A stretch of 61,422 nucleotides of DNA from AG25 sp035518815 (lineage in GTDB: Bacteria > Gemmatimonadota > Gemmatimonadetes > Gemmatimonadales > GWC2-71-9): contig DATIXG010000069.1 in NCBI GenBank assembly GCA_035518815.1, positions 1-61,422 of the forward strand, written 5' to 3'. Below the pieces are notes generated by a model. The model was not told the origin of the DNA. It made no database searches and saw nothing but the letters and a program-made list of their open reading frames with translations. This document shows, one piece after another, positions 9,283 to 17,858 of this stretch. The position numbers and the translations under genes were made by a program. The first letter of the stretch is position 1. Each line of letters opens with the position of its first letter.

Positions 9283-9876
9283 CTAGCGCGCGGCGACTCC
9301 CTCGAGCACGAGGCGAACGGTCGCGTCTTTCCACCGGTCGGGGAGCGCCGCCTCGTCACCACCTAGAGGCGCCGCACTCGCGGCGATCAGTGGTTCAAGG
9401 CCCAGGTAGGCGACCATGAGCACCAAGGCCTGTGCGGCGGCGACGTGGGGATCCACGTCGTCCCGCACCTCCCCGAGACCCTGTCCCTCAGCCAATAGCA
9501 CCACCAGACGATCGATCGCCGCTCCGAACGGCCGCGCGTCCGAGCGGCCCGCTTGGGTGAGCACGTTGACCAGCTCACGGTTGCGGGTCAGGAAGTCGAA
9601 TTGCGCCTCGAGCGTGGCCCGGAGGCGCGCGAGAGGCCGCCCTGTGCGGGTGTCCACCAGGGCAAGCGCGCCCTCGAGGTGGCGGGCGCCGCGCGACAAT
9701 ACCGCCTGAAACAACCCCCGCTTCGAGTGATAGTAGTAGAAAATGAGCTGCTTATTCACACCGGCACGCCGCGCGATCTGATCCACTCGGGCACCCTCAA
9801 AGCCACGGCGAGCGAACTCCGAACTAGCAGACGCTAGTATTCGTAATGCTCTATCATTACTTAGCTTACGTGCCAC
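9283..9876 (-). CDS. TetR family transcriptional regulator
   Basis: A TetR-type repressor of about 197 residues. The N-terminal DNA-binding domain includes ALRILASASSEFARRGFEGARVDQIARRAGVNK split around the helix-turn-helix, with the family hallmark FYYYHSKRGLF. The ligand domain is divergent and gives no clue to the inducer. I use GTG at 9876, preceded by GAGGAAA; a TTG at 9891 lies inside a perfect inverted repeat. That repeat (9881-9910) covers the ribosome-binding site and is a good candidate for its own operator. The gene follows the alpha/beta hydrolase on the same strand and may belong to the trmB-hydrolase-tetR group. Confidence 0.9.
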   Translation of the reverse strand: MARKLSNDRALRILASASSEFARRGFEGARVDQIARRAGVNKQLIFYYYHSKRGLFQAVLSRGARHLEGALALVDTRTGRPLARLRATLEAQFDFLTRNRELVNVLTQAGRSDARPFGAAIDRLVVLLAEGQGLGEVRDDVDPHVAAAQALVLMVAYLGLEPLIAASAAPLGGDEAALPDRWKDATVRLVLEGVAAR

Positions 9877-9880
9877 GAGC

Positions 9881-9910
9881 GATTTCCTCAACCGTATGGT
9901 TGAGGAAATC
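9881..9910. promoter_or_regulatory. Perfect 13-bp inverted repeat with 4-bp spacer, TetR operator candidate
   Basis: GATTTCCTCAACC (9881-9893), spacer GTAT, then GGTTGAGGAAATC (9898-9910) form a 30-bp perfect inverted repeat. It lies between the hydrolase stop codon and the tetR start, and one arm contains the tetR GAGGA ribosome-binding site. Size and symmetry suit a TetR-dimer operator; as RNA it would also form a hairpin hiding the Shine-Dalgarno. There is no following T-run, so a terminator is less likely. Confidence 0.7.
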
Positions 9911-10854
9911 TACCTGCCAGTTGTAGCGATCGCCAGGTCCGGCGGGGGGCCGGGCACTCCCTTTTGCAGGAACGCGATCAGGAGGCGGGCCACCTCGGCC
10001 GGCGCCTCCTCCGGCAGTGCGTGCCCCGTCTTGGGCACAGGCACGAGGGCGGCGCGCGGCAGCTCTAGCGCCACCGCGCGCCCGACCCAGAGGGGAATCA
10101 AACGGTCCTGCTCGCCCCATAGCACGAGCGTGGGCTCGGCGACTGCCGAGAGGCGTCCCCGCAGGGCATCGAAGCGAAAATCGGCCAGCACGCCCCGCAA
10201 GGCTCGTCCAAAGTCGGGGTCGGCGACGGGCGCGTAGTACTGATCCACGTCCGCCTCGCTCACCCTGGCTGGGAGCGCGTATGTCGACCGCAGCAGGCGC
10301 GCCGTGATCCAGCGGCCACGCAGCGCGGACGCGATGCGTCCCACGCCAGGCCACCCGACGACGCGGAGCGCGAAAGGTATCCGTACTCCAAATCCGGCGG
10401 CATCCATGAGCACTAATCCCCGGACGCGACTGGGATGCGCGAGCGCGAATTCAGCGGCGATCGCACCGCCCATTGAGTGTCCCACGATCACCGCATCGGG
10501 GATCCCGAGCGAATCCATGAACGCGCCTAGCAGGTGGGCATAGTCGGCGTTCCCGTAGCCGTTCGCGGGCTTGTCGGAGAGGCCAAACCCGCGATTGTCG
10601 AACGCGAGCGCGCGGAATCCCGCTGCCGCCACCGGCTCGAGGATATCGCGCCAGACGTAGATCGAAGCGCCGAACCCATGCAGGAAGATCACGGGAGTCC
10701 CGCGGCCCGTGTCGACGTAGCGGACATTCGTTCCGTCGACACGGACGTAGTGTGTTTCGAGCGCGGTGCCGGCGGGGTACACCCGCGCCCGCGGCAGCGG
10801 GGTCGCGCGGCACGCGCTCAGCGCCACAAGCGCTGCCAGCATGCCCATCCTCAC
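9910..10854 (-). CDS. Alpha/beta hydrolase lipoprotein
   Basis: A 314-residue alpha/beta-fold hydrolase with an N-terminal lipoprotein signal (lipobox LSAC at about residues 12-15), so it is probably anchored in an envelope membrane facing the periplasm. The oxyanion HGFGAS, nucleophile elbow GHSMGG, acid in WGEQDRLIP and His in KTGHALPEE are all intact, so it should be an active esterase, epoxide-type or related hydrolase; substrate not predictable. Its GTG start at 10854 overlaps the upstream trmB-like stop codon by 4 bp (GTGA), indicating translational coupling; ATG at 10848 is an alternative. Confidence 0.88.
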   Translation of the reverse strand: MRMGMLAALVALSACRATPLPRARVYPAGTALETHYVRVDGTNVRYVDTGRGTPVIFLHGFGASIYVWRDILEPVAAAGFRALAFDNRGFGLSDKPANGYGNADYAHLLGAFMDSLGIPDAVIVGHSMGGAIAAEFALAHPSRVRGLVLMDAAGFGVRIPFALRVVGWPGVGRIASALRGRWITARLLRSTYALPARVSEADVDQYYAPVADPDFGRALRGVLADFRFDALRGRLSAVAEPTLVLWGEQDRLIPLWVGRAVALELPRAALVPVPKTGHALPEEAPAEVARLLIAFLQKGVPGPPPDLAIATTGR

Positions 10855-11525
10855 CTGACATTCCTCAGCGCGAGCTGCGCAATTGCAGCAATGGCGGCAT
10901 GCGAGCTCCAGATGCCCGAGAGTTGCCCGGCGGAACCAATGGCAACCACTGTCTGCCAGCCATCGATGACGAGTACCGTGGGCAACTCCTCAGGCGCCGC
11001 CGTCGCGTGGAATGGCTGAGCCTCAGCTGGTGGCTCGCCCGTGACCGCGATGCGGACCGCCGCACGTTCGGCGGCCCGGCGCCAGGCAGGCAGCGTCGCC
11101 CGCAGCAAGTCCGGTCCGATCACTCCGTCCACGCCCTGCTCCGCGCGCGCGACCGCTTGAAGGATCACCGTCGCAATGGCGCGGGATCCGTCCAGCGCTC
11201 GCGTTTCCTGGTCGCCGCTGCGTTGCACGCCGCTGAGCGCCCGGCTCAAGCGCTCGAGCGCTTCACCCTGCTCGGCGGCGAGCCGCGCCAGCAGCGCTTC
11301 TGGATCGGCCGGGCGATAGCGCGCGGGCCGGCCAGGGGTCTTCGTCGCGGCGCCGCGACTCACCAGACCGTCAAGCGCCCCGTAGGTGTTCGCCCGCGCA
11401 AGACGGGCGGCCCGTGCGACAGCGTAGCCGCTGGCGGGCCCCAGGCTGAGCAGGGTTTCGTAGACGCGCGACTCCGTCGGCGTGAATCCGAACGGAGTCA
11501 GGTCCAATCCGATGGGTGTGAGCAC
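10851..11525 (-). CDS. TrmB-like transcriptional regulator
   Basis: About 224 residues. The N-terminal winged helix (LTPFGFTPTESRVYETLLSLGPASGYAVARAA split over helices, then RANTYGALDGLVSRGA) matches the TrmB/HTH-type sugar-sensing regulators, followed by a linker PGRPARYRPADPEALL and a degenerate C-terminal ligand domain. It probably regulates the coupled alpha/beta hydrolase gene. I favour GTG at 11525; a TTG at 11570 would add 15 residues with no Shine-Dalgarno. An AGTAGT-N7-ACTACT inverted repeat sits just upstream of the GTG and may be the autoregulatory site. Confidence 0.78.
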   Translation of the reverse strand: MLTPIGLDLTPFGFTPTESRVYETLLSLGPASGYAVARAARLARANTYGALDGLVSRGAATKTPGRPARYRPADPEALLARLAAEQGEALERLSRALSGVQRSGDQETRALDGSRAIATVILQAVARAEQGVDGVIGPDLLRATLPAWRRAAERAAVRIAVTGEPPAEAQPFHATAAPEELPTVLVIDGWQTVVAIGSAGQLSGIWSSHAAIAAIAQLALRNVR

Positions 11526-11527
11526 GG

Positions 11528-11546
11528 AGTAGTTGCTAAGACTACT
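11528..11546. promoter_or_regulatory. Inverted repeat upstream of the TrmB-like gene
   Basis: AGTAGT (11528-11533), TGCTAAG, ACTACT (11541-11546): perfect 6-bp arms with a 7-bp spacer directly before the proposed GTG start of the regulator gene. Position suggests an operator for autoregulation; the arms are short, so chance is possible. Confidence 0.4.
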
Positions 11547-11578
11547 ACGCCATGTAACTCCTGTGCGCAAGCCCCCTG

Positions 11579-12784
11579 CTATACCACTTCGATTGGGAGC
11601 CCGAGGAGCCGGGCGATCAACGCGAGCCGGAAGGTCACGTCAGTCTGCCGCTGCGCTGGACTCTTGCCGGGCCCCTCGAGCGGGAAATAGTGCAAAGTGA
11701 CGGGATTCGTTGAACGCGGCATCGCTCTCAAGTTACGGGGCGTCCAGATCCCACGGTCGTCGCATTCACTGTAGAGCCGGGCGAGGACGCGGCTCGCGCT
11801 CGTCAATTGCCGCACCAGGCCAAGCCGGGCGAGGAGCTCGAGCCAGTAAACCGCGAAGGGAACGTCGGTCACCCGCCCCTGCGCGTCCGCGTGCAGCGGA
11901 TCGCCCAGCAGCTCGAACATCGGCTTGAACACCTTGGTGCCTGCCATGATCGAAAAGGCTCGGCGCGGTGCCGGGACGGCAAAGAACTGGGCAAGGCGAT
12001 CGAGAAACCCCGCCCGCTCGCGCTGAATCGCCGGCAGGAACGCGAGCATCTCCATGGCGAAGATTGTGGGCGGGTAGGCCGCAGGCTCGAGCACCGTCTT
12101 GCCCTGCGCCTTCTTGAAGGGCTTCGCGGCCAGGTCGCTGCGCAGGAATTGTGAGATGTCGCTCGCGATGCGATGCCCTGCACCCCGCAGCCGGGGGTCC
12201 TCCATGTGCACCCCTGCCCGCGCGAGGGCGGCCGTGGCGGCCTGGCGCCCCATGCCGCGGGCCCACAAGGCCAATCCTGGGTCGTCCTTGGCTGCGCGCT
12301 GGAACTCGTATAAGAGGGCGGGGTCCTCGTCGCGCGACAACAAACGGAAGAGGACCCGATCCGCCAGCCGGAAGACCCGCTGATCCGCCGGCCAGCCGAG
12401 CTCGAGCAGGCGCCGGTATTGGGCGACGGTACCCGTTTCGGCGGCCCCCATGGCCTTGAGTGGCGCCGGCGCCAGCAGGTTGTTGCCCCACAAGCCGCTG
12501 TCCTTCTGTTTGCGCGCCACAGCCAAGGCCGGCTTGTAGTCGAGCACGGCCGCGCGCAACGCCTCGAGCTGCACAGGGTCGCGCTCAGGTTCGGGCACGA
12601 CCTCCGAGTACGCTCGGTATTGCAGGGGTGAGCTGGCGGCTTCCATGAGCCAACTGAGCGGAAGCCGGTGGGATGTCGGAAGTTCCAGGTGCTGGCTCCC
12701 AATGGAGTAATGCCACCCACGGCTAGCCAAAAGCGGCGCAAACCTATCCGACTCCGCTCGGCTAGGCAATCGGCGCCACGGCAC
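11579..12784 (-). CDS. Hypothetical protein, 401 aa
   Basis: I do not recognise this family. The protein is mostly helical and soluble, with no signal peptide or transmembrane segment. Features are a basic N-terminus, repeated Trp/Arg-rich helices, and a C-terminal part (IWTPRNLRAMPRSTNP, HYFPLEGPGKSP, LARLLGLPIEVV) that resembles the end of helical-repeat proteins such as squalene-cyclase-like or prenyltransferase alpha-alpha barrels; that resemblance is weak. GTG at 12784 has an AAGGTGAT ribosome-binding site about 9 nt upstream; an internal ATG at 12646 is the alternative. It lies upstream of, and on the same strand as, the TrmB-like gene, 53 bp away. Confidence 0.6.
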   Translation of the reverse strand: MPWRRLPSRAESDRFAPLLASRGWHYSIGSQHLELPTSHRLPLSWLMEAASSPLQYRAYSEVVPEPERDPVQLEALRAAVLDYKPALAVARKQKDSGLWGNNLLAPAPLKAMGAAETGTVAQYRRLLELGWPADQRVFRLADRVLFRLLSRDEDPALLYEFQRAAKDDPGLALWARGMGRQAATAALARAGVHMEDPRLRGAGHRIASDISQFLRSDLAAKPFKKAQGKTVLEPAAYPPTIFAMEMLAFLPAIQRERAGFLDRLAQFFAVPAPRRAFSIMAGTKVFKPMFELLGDPLHADAQGRVTDVPFAVYWLELLARLGLVRQLTSASRVLARLYSECDDRGIWTPRNLRAMPRSTNPVTLHYFPLEGPGKSPAQRQTDVTFRLALIARLLGLPIEVV

Positions 12785-12857
12785 ATCAAGACATCACCTT
12801 ATGGCGAAGGGACTTACGAAAGAGCACTCCTAGTGCAATACCTTGCACTACAGGTGT

Positions 12858-14534
12858 CTACGGGGCCGTGCGACCTCGCTGGAATTCCGAGCTCGGCAAC
12901 CAACTCGGGAGAGCAGGAGCATTGGCCACGGCCACGGCTAACCGCACCATGACGCGGACCTGCTGCGCCATTCCCTGATAAGTGAACGCGGCAGAATACT
13001 CGTCCGAAGGTTGATGATAGCGCTGCTCGGTGTATCGATCGGCTTCTTCGCGGCCCCACGACGCCGGCCGCCCGACGAAATTCACGCCGGTCTCAATCGA
13101 CAACGATGGCACGCCGGCGCGCGCAAATGGGAAATGATCGGATCGAAAGAACGATCCCTTGGTCGGGTCCGGGTCGCCCGTGGCGGTAAGGGACTCGGCG
13201 CGGGCGGCGGCTGCAAACGCCTGGCCCAGCGATGAGCGCTCCATCCCGAGGGATGCGATATCGCGGGTCGCGCCGTGCACGTTGGCGACGTCGATGTTCA
13301 GCGCGGCGGCGGTGCGCGCGAGCGGCACGAGCGGAGCCGAGACATACGCCTGGCTTCCGAGCAACCCGGATTCCTCGGCGGTGGTGGCGATGAACAGGAG
13401 AGAGCGTTTGGGGCGAGGCGCGCGCACGAGCGCCTCCGCGGCTCCCAGCAGCGCGGCGACGCCGGACGCATTGTCCTCGGCGCCGTTGTAGATCGAGTCT
13501 CCGTTCACGGCGGGACCGATCCCCTTGTGGTCGTAGTGAGCCGTGAGGACGACCACCTCGCGCGCAAGCGCGGTGTCGCTGCCCGTGAGCTTCGCCACGA
13601 CATTGGACGATCGCACGTGACGCAGCGCGCTCGAGACGGTGACCGCCACGTGGATCCCGGTCGCCACCGGTTTGAAATCACGGCGCGCGGCGGCAGCCGT
13701 GAGCGAGTCCAGGTTCAGGCGACGCGCACCCAACGCGCGGCGTGCCGCGTCCTCGGTAACCCAGGAGCCGAACGCGAGGTCGCCCGCGGCATCGCCCTCG
13801 ATCATGAACTGCTCCACCGACCATGAGCTGCGCACGACCTCCCAGGGGTAGGTCGCGCTCGCCGCGGTGTGAATCATCACGACGCCGACGGCGCCGCGTC
13901 GCGTCGCCTCCTCGAGCTTGTACGTCCAGCGACCGTAGTACGCGAGCGCCTTGCCGTTGAAGACCGTCGAGTCCTGCAACCCGGGGTCGTTGACGAGCAT
14001 CAACAGCACCTTGCCCCGGACATCCATGTCCTTGTAATCGTCCCACTGCCATTCGGGCGCGGCGATGCCGTACCCCACGAACACCACGTCGCCGTCCGCG
14101 ACGATGTTGGAGTCGGGACGCTGTGCCCACGCGACGAAGTCGTCGAGGTAGCGCAAGGCCGTGGCGCCGCGCCCACCCCACACGAACGTCGGCCGGGGGG
14201 TGAGGCCAACGAGACTCACGGGCTGGTAATAGGAGCCGTCGGATCCCGCGCCCGTCAGTCCGAGCGCCTGGAATGTGGTCGCGATGTAGCGCGCTGCTAG
14301 CTCGCCGCCGCGGGTGGCGGGGGCGCGCCCCTCCAGCAAGTCGTCGGCGAGGTACTTGAGGTGTGCATCCATCGCGGCCGTGTCTACCACCAACGGGGGG
14401 GCGGCGGCGGGCGCCGCCGGTGGGGCTGGGGGAGTGTAGACGCCGGTCGGACACGCGGCGCCGAAGATCGCGGTCATGCAACACGCGACGATGCGCGCCG
14501 CGCGCGAGGTCGGGGGCTTCGAGAGTCGCTGCAT
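12858..14534 (-). CDS. M28 family zinc aminopeptidase, exported
   Basis: An M28 metallopeptidase of 558 residues from ATG 14534. A hydrophobic leader ends in a possible lipobox IFGAAC, followed by a Pro/Ala-rich linker. A PA-domain insert (about 90-290, with VVFVGYGIAAPEW and GKVLLMLVNDPG) precedes the peptidase core. The zinc ligands are readable: His in TAHYDH, Asp in GAEDNASG, Glu-Glu in TAEESGLLG, Asp in LNIDV, and a late His in QRYHQPSDEY. It should release N-terminal residues from peptides in the periplasm or outside. Divergent from the aconitase gene with 55 bp between starts. Confidence 0.9.
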   Translation of the reverse strand: MQRLSKPPTSRAARIVACCMTAIFGAACPTGVYTPPAPPAAPAAAPPLVVDTAAMDAHLKYLADDLLEGRAPATRGGELAARYIATTFQALGLTGAGSDGSYYQPVSLVGLTPRPTFVWGGRGATALRYLDDFVAWAQRPDSNIVADGDVVFVGYGIAAPEWQWDDYKDMDVRGKVLLMLVNDPGLQDSTVFNGKALAYYGRWTYKLEEATRRGAVGVVMIHTAASATYPWEVVRSSWSVEQFMIEGDAAGDLAFGSWVTEDAARRALGARRLNLDSLTAAAARRDFKPVATGIHVAVTVSSALRHVRSSNVVAKLTGSDTALAREVVVLTAHYDHKGIGPAVNGDSIYNGAEDNASGVAALLGAAEALVRAPRPKRSLLFIATTAEESGLLGSQAYVSAPLVPLARTAAALNIDVANVHGATRDIASLGMERSSLGQAFAAAARAESLTATGDPDPTKGSFFRSDHFPFARAGVPSLSIETGVNFVGRPASWGREEADRYTEQRYHQPSDEYSAAFTYQGMAQQVRVMVRLAVAVANAPALPSWLPSSEFQRGRTAP

Positions 14535-14589
14535 CGAGCAACAACGAAATCCGCTTGCTCGCTCCAGAGCAAGGGGTGATCTTTCCGTC

Positions 14590-16593
14590 ATGCTCGACGC
14601 GCTACGCTCCCGACCCGTTCGGAAGCTGCCGGGTCGCGTGCGGTTGCAGGGTCGAGTCCTCTTCCTCACCGAAGACCCCGTTCTTCTGCGGCAGCAGCTT
14701 GAGGGACAGGACCTCGCGTGGACGCCGCAGATCAAACTGCGCGACGACATCTCGACCGACGAGATCACTCCCGCGTACATCTGCTACTACTACGACGAGA
14801 CCCTGGGCCAATTCCCGTACCTGGGGTTGAAGTGTGGTGACGAGTTCCCGGTGACGCGCGACAGCGTCCGGGGCGGCGGGTTCGTCGCATCGGTGAGCGG
14901 CAAGCGTCGGGGCAAGGGCTCCTCGCGCGAGCAGTCGCCCTACGCCGAGCTGTGCGCTGGCGTGAAGCTCGTCGTCGCCGAGAACATCGAGCGCATCTAC
15001 CGCGAGAACTGCCAGAATCTCGGCATCCTCACGACTACAGACTTCTCCATCGTGGAGCGCTTTCGGCGGGGCGAGGACATCCCGCTCTCCGCCTTCACCG
15101 ACGGCGAAGGCGACATCACACGCGGGGTCATCGAGTTCGGCGGTCTGTTCAACTACAACGTGGCCCGGCTTCAGGGGCGGATCGCGGTGACGCCTCCCCA
15201 CACTCCTTCGCGGCCCATGACGCTGGGCGAAAAGATTCTCGCCCGCCACTGGGTGATCGACCCGCAGTCCGGAGCCGTGGGCGTACCGGCCGTGCGCCCC
15301 GGGGACGAAGGCTTCGTGCGCACGGACATCCGGTTTAGTCACGAATATGTGACCCCCATGGCCGCGATCTTCTTCGAGCGGCTGGTCGGGCCGGATGCGC
15401 AAGTCGCCGATCCGGCCTCCGTGCTCATGTTTCGCGACCACCTCACCTTCCTCCCTGAGGCCATGACACCGGAGCGAGTGAAGGCCGGCCTCCTCGATGT
15501 CGCGCTCGAGCTCGAGAAGAAGCAACGCGAGTTCGCCGAGCGACAGGGGATCAGGTTGTACGGGGAGCTGCGGCGCGGGCGCCACGGAGCCGAAGCGATT
15601 TGCCACTCGAAGATCCTCGAGGCCCATGCGGAGCCCGGGCAGGTGATCATCGGCAGCGACTCTCACACGCCGCACGCGGGCGCCGTCGGTTGCATCGCGT
15701 TCGGCGTCGGCACGACCGCCATCTTCAACTCGTGGATAACTCGGGACGTCCGGCTCACCGTTCCCGAGACGGTCCGCGTGGTCGTCCGTGGCCGTGCGGC
15801 CGGCAACGTGACGGCCAAGGACTTCATGCTCGAAATCCTCCGCCATCCCTACGTGAAAAGTGGCCGCGCCATAGGGAAACTGGTGGAATACTGTGGTGAT
15901 GCTGTCGAGAGACTGTCTGTAGACGAACGAGCCACAATGACCAACATGACGGCCGAAGTTGGTGGGTTTACGGGCTACGTCGCCCCCGATGCACAGACCG
16001 TGGAATACCTCGTCGCGGCGCGCGGCATGGCGCGCGAGCGGGCCGAGGCGTGCTGCGCCGACCTCGCGAGCGACCCCGACGCGACCTACTGCGAGGTGAT
16101 CGAGATCGACGCCGGAGCGGTGCGTCCGATGGTAGCGCTGCCCGGCGACCCGGGGAACGGCGTGACGATCGAGGAGGCGGGCGAGGGCATTCGAGTGGAC
16201 ATTGCCTATGCGGGGTCCTGCACGGCGGGGAAAAGGGAAGACATGGATATGTACGCGACGGTACTGCGCGAGGCGGTGGAGCGTGGCGAACGCGTGGCGC
16301 CGTGGGTGCGCTTCTACATCCAGTGCGGCTCGCAAGACGTCAAACGCTACTGCGAGGAGCGCGGCTACCTGGCGCTGTTTCAGCAGGTCGGCGCCACCTT
16401 CCTCGAGCCGTCATGCGGCGCCTGCATCAACGCCGGCCCCGGCGTCTCGCAGACACGCGACGAGATCACGATCAGCGCGATCAATCGCAACTTTCCGGGC
16501 CGCTCAGGCCCCGGTCAGCTGTATCTCGGGAATCCCTTTACGGTGGCTGCATCGGCAATTGCGGGCTACGTGACGGCGTGGACGCCGCGGTGA
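14590..16593 (+). CDS. Aconitase-family hydratase, swivel domain first
   Basis: A 667-residue iron-sulfur hydro-lyase. The order is unusual: a LeuD-like swivel domain comes first (about 45-190, with RDDISTDEITP and GKGSSREQSPYAE), then the LeuC-like catalytic domains (about 200-667) with SDSHTPHAGAVG near 356. Three cluster cysteines appear intact: Cys544 in GSCTAGKRED, Cys609 and Cys612 in SCGAC. This resembles AcnB without its HEAT-like domain rather than AcnA. It may be an aconitase, homoaconitase or another 2-hydroxyacid dehydratase. ATG at 14590 follows AAGGGGTGAT by 9-10 nt. No other TCA or leucine genes adjoin. Confidence 0.87.
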   Translation: MLDALRSRPVRKLPGRVRLQGRVLFLTEDPVLLRQQLEGQDLAWTPQIKLRDDISTDEITPAYICYYYDETLGQFPYLGLKCGDEFPVTRDSVRGGGFVASVSGKRRGKGSSREQSPYAELCAGVKLVVAENIERIYRENCQNLGILTTTDFSIVERFRRGEDIPLSAFTDGEGDITRGVIEFGGLFNYNVARLQGRIAVTPPHTPSRPMTLGEKILARHWVIDPQSGAVGVPAVRPGDEGFVRTDIRFSHEYVTPMAAIFFERLVGPDAQVADPASVLMFRDHLTFLPEAMTPERVKAGLLDVALELEKKQREFAERQGIRLYGELRRGRHGAEAICHSKILEAHAEPGQVIIGSDSHTPHAGAVGCIAFGVGTTAIFNSWITRDVRLTVPETVRVVVRGRAAGNVTAKDFMLEILRHPYVKSGRAIGKLVEYCGDAVERLSVDERATMTNMTAEVGGFTGYVAPDAQTVEYLVAARGMARERAEACCADLASDPDATYCEVIEIDAGAVRPMVALPGDPGNGVTIEEAGEGIRVDIAYAGSCTAGKREDMDMYATVLREAVERGERVAPWVRFYIQCGSQDVKRYCEERGYLALFQQVGATFLEPSCGACINAGPGVSQTRDEITISAINRNFPGRSGPGQLYLGNPFTVAASAIAGYVTAWTPR

Positions 16594-16597
16594 TGCG

Positions 16598-17809
16598 TCA
16601 GTCGCCGCCGGGCGTCAAGTCGGTGGCGAGATCGATGACGGTGCGGTAGGGCCGCAGCGCGTCGCGCTGGTACACACTGCGCGGATTCCACAGAACCCAG
16701 GAGTTGATCCCGACGTCCTCGGTGGCGCGAATCTGCGCACGGATCTCGCGCGGGCCGTACCGGGGCAGCCGGCGCCCCAGCGTGAACGCCTGAAGGTAGG
16801 GGCGGATAGCGGCAGCATCGGGCGCTTGTGAGCGGGCAAGGGCCTCCTCGAGGGCGCGTCGCACGATCTTGTAGGGCTCGCCGTTGGGCCACTTGAATCC
16901 GTATGCGCCCCGCTGATAGTGGCTGGGGTACACCATCGGCAAGACGATGTCGGCAACGGAGCTGAAGTCTCCCCACACCTGCCCGATTCCCATGTCGTCG
17001 GTGGCGGAAGCGGTGAGACCGAAGATATCGAATGTGACCGGGGCGCCGAGCGGCGCCACCAGCGACTTGACGAGCTGGACGTGACGCGCCACCGCGCGAC
17101 GCGGCGAGTCGCCCGGCCGGCGCGCGGAGAAGATCGCGGTCGCCAGTCGCTCGCGGGGCTCGTCGGGGAATCGCACGTAGTCGAACTGCAGCTCGGCGAA
17201 TCCCATGTGGACCGCTTCGCGGGCGAGCTGGGCCGAGTAAATCCACACCGAGTCGTTGTACGCGTCCACCCACGCGCTGCCGATCCGGTCTCGCCAGAGG
17301 TCACCGGACGCGAGATGGACCGACCACTGGGGCTTCCGCTCGGCCAGGCGCGGGTCCTTGGCCACGACGATACGCGCGATGGGGTAAATGCCGTGCGCGA
17401 GCATCGTATCGATCCGCGCCCGCGCATCCTTTGCCCGCGTGCAGTTGTTCGCGCCGATGTCCTGCGCGGTCGGAACCGTCGACACATACAGGAGACATCC
17501 CGTGTCGTCCTTCACATCGACGACAAAGGCGTTGATCTCGGTCTCGTCCGCGAGCCGGACCAGCTGCCAGAACTTCGGCGACCCGAACGCCCAGGCGTTG
17601 ACGTAGAGCGCTTTGACGGAGCGCGGAGTGGGGAGCAGGATCGGCAACGCGGGCTGTACGTAGCGCACGTCGAACGTGCGCAGCACGACGCGCGCCTGGT
17701 CGGCCTGCGCCGCCGGAATGGTGTCGACGGCAGACTGCGCAAAAAGGCCGCGACTCGTAAGGAGCGCGGCCCAGGACAAGAGGGCGCTTGCCTGCCGGGC
17801 GAACCGCAT
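16598..17809 (-). CDS. DUF4015 putative glycoside hydrolase, exported
   Basis: A 403-residue exported protein. A signal peptide (LLSWAALLTSRGLFAQS) is followed by a TIM-barrel of the DUF4015/putative glycosyl hydrolase family: KALYVNAWAFGS opening strand, AFVVDVKDDTG, PIARIVVAKDP, ELQFDYVRFPDE, PVTFDIFGLTAS and LPMVYPSHY. The acidic residues in VDVKDD and FDYVRFPDE occupy the ends of barrel strands, as in related GHL families. Carbohydrate substrate unknown. It lies 49 bp downstream of the M14 peptidase on the same strand and may be co-transcribed. Confidence 0.88.
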   Translation of the reverse strand: MRFARQASALLSWAALLTSRGLFAQSAVDTIPAAQADQARVVLRTFDVRYVQPALPILLPTPRSVKALYVNAWAFGSPKFWQLVRLADETEINAFVVDVKDDTGCLLYVSTVPTAQDIGANNCTRAKDARARIDTMLAHGIYPIARIVVAKDPRLAERKPQWSVHLASGDLWRDRIGSAWVDAYNDSVWIYSAQLAREAVHMGFAELQFDYVRFPDEPRERLATAIFSARRPGDSPRRAVARHVQLVKSLVAPLGAPVTFDIFGLTASATDDMGIGQVWGDFSSVADIVLPMVYPSHYQRGAYGFKWPNGEPYKIVRRALEEALARSQAPDAAAIRPYLQAFTLGRRLPRYGPREIRAQIRATEDVGINSWVLWNPRSVYQRDALRPYRTVIDLATDLTPGGD

Positions 17810-17858
17810 AGGGGCGTACACGATAGGTCGGCCCCCGCGATCGGACAAGAGACCTGGA

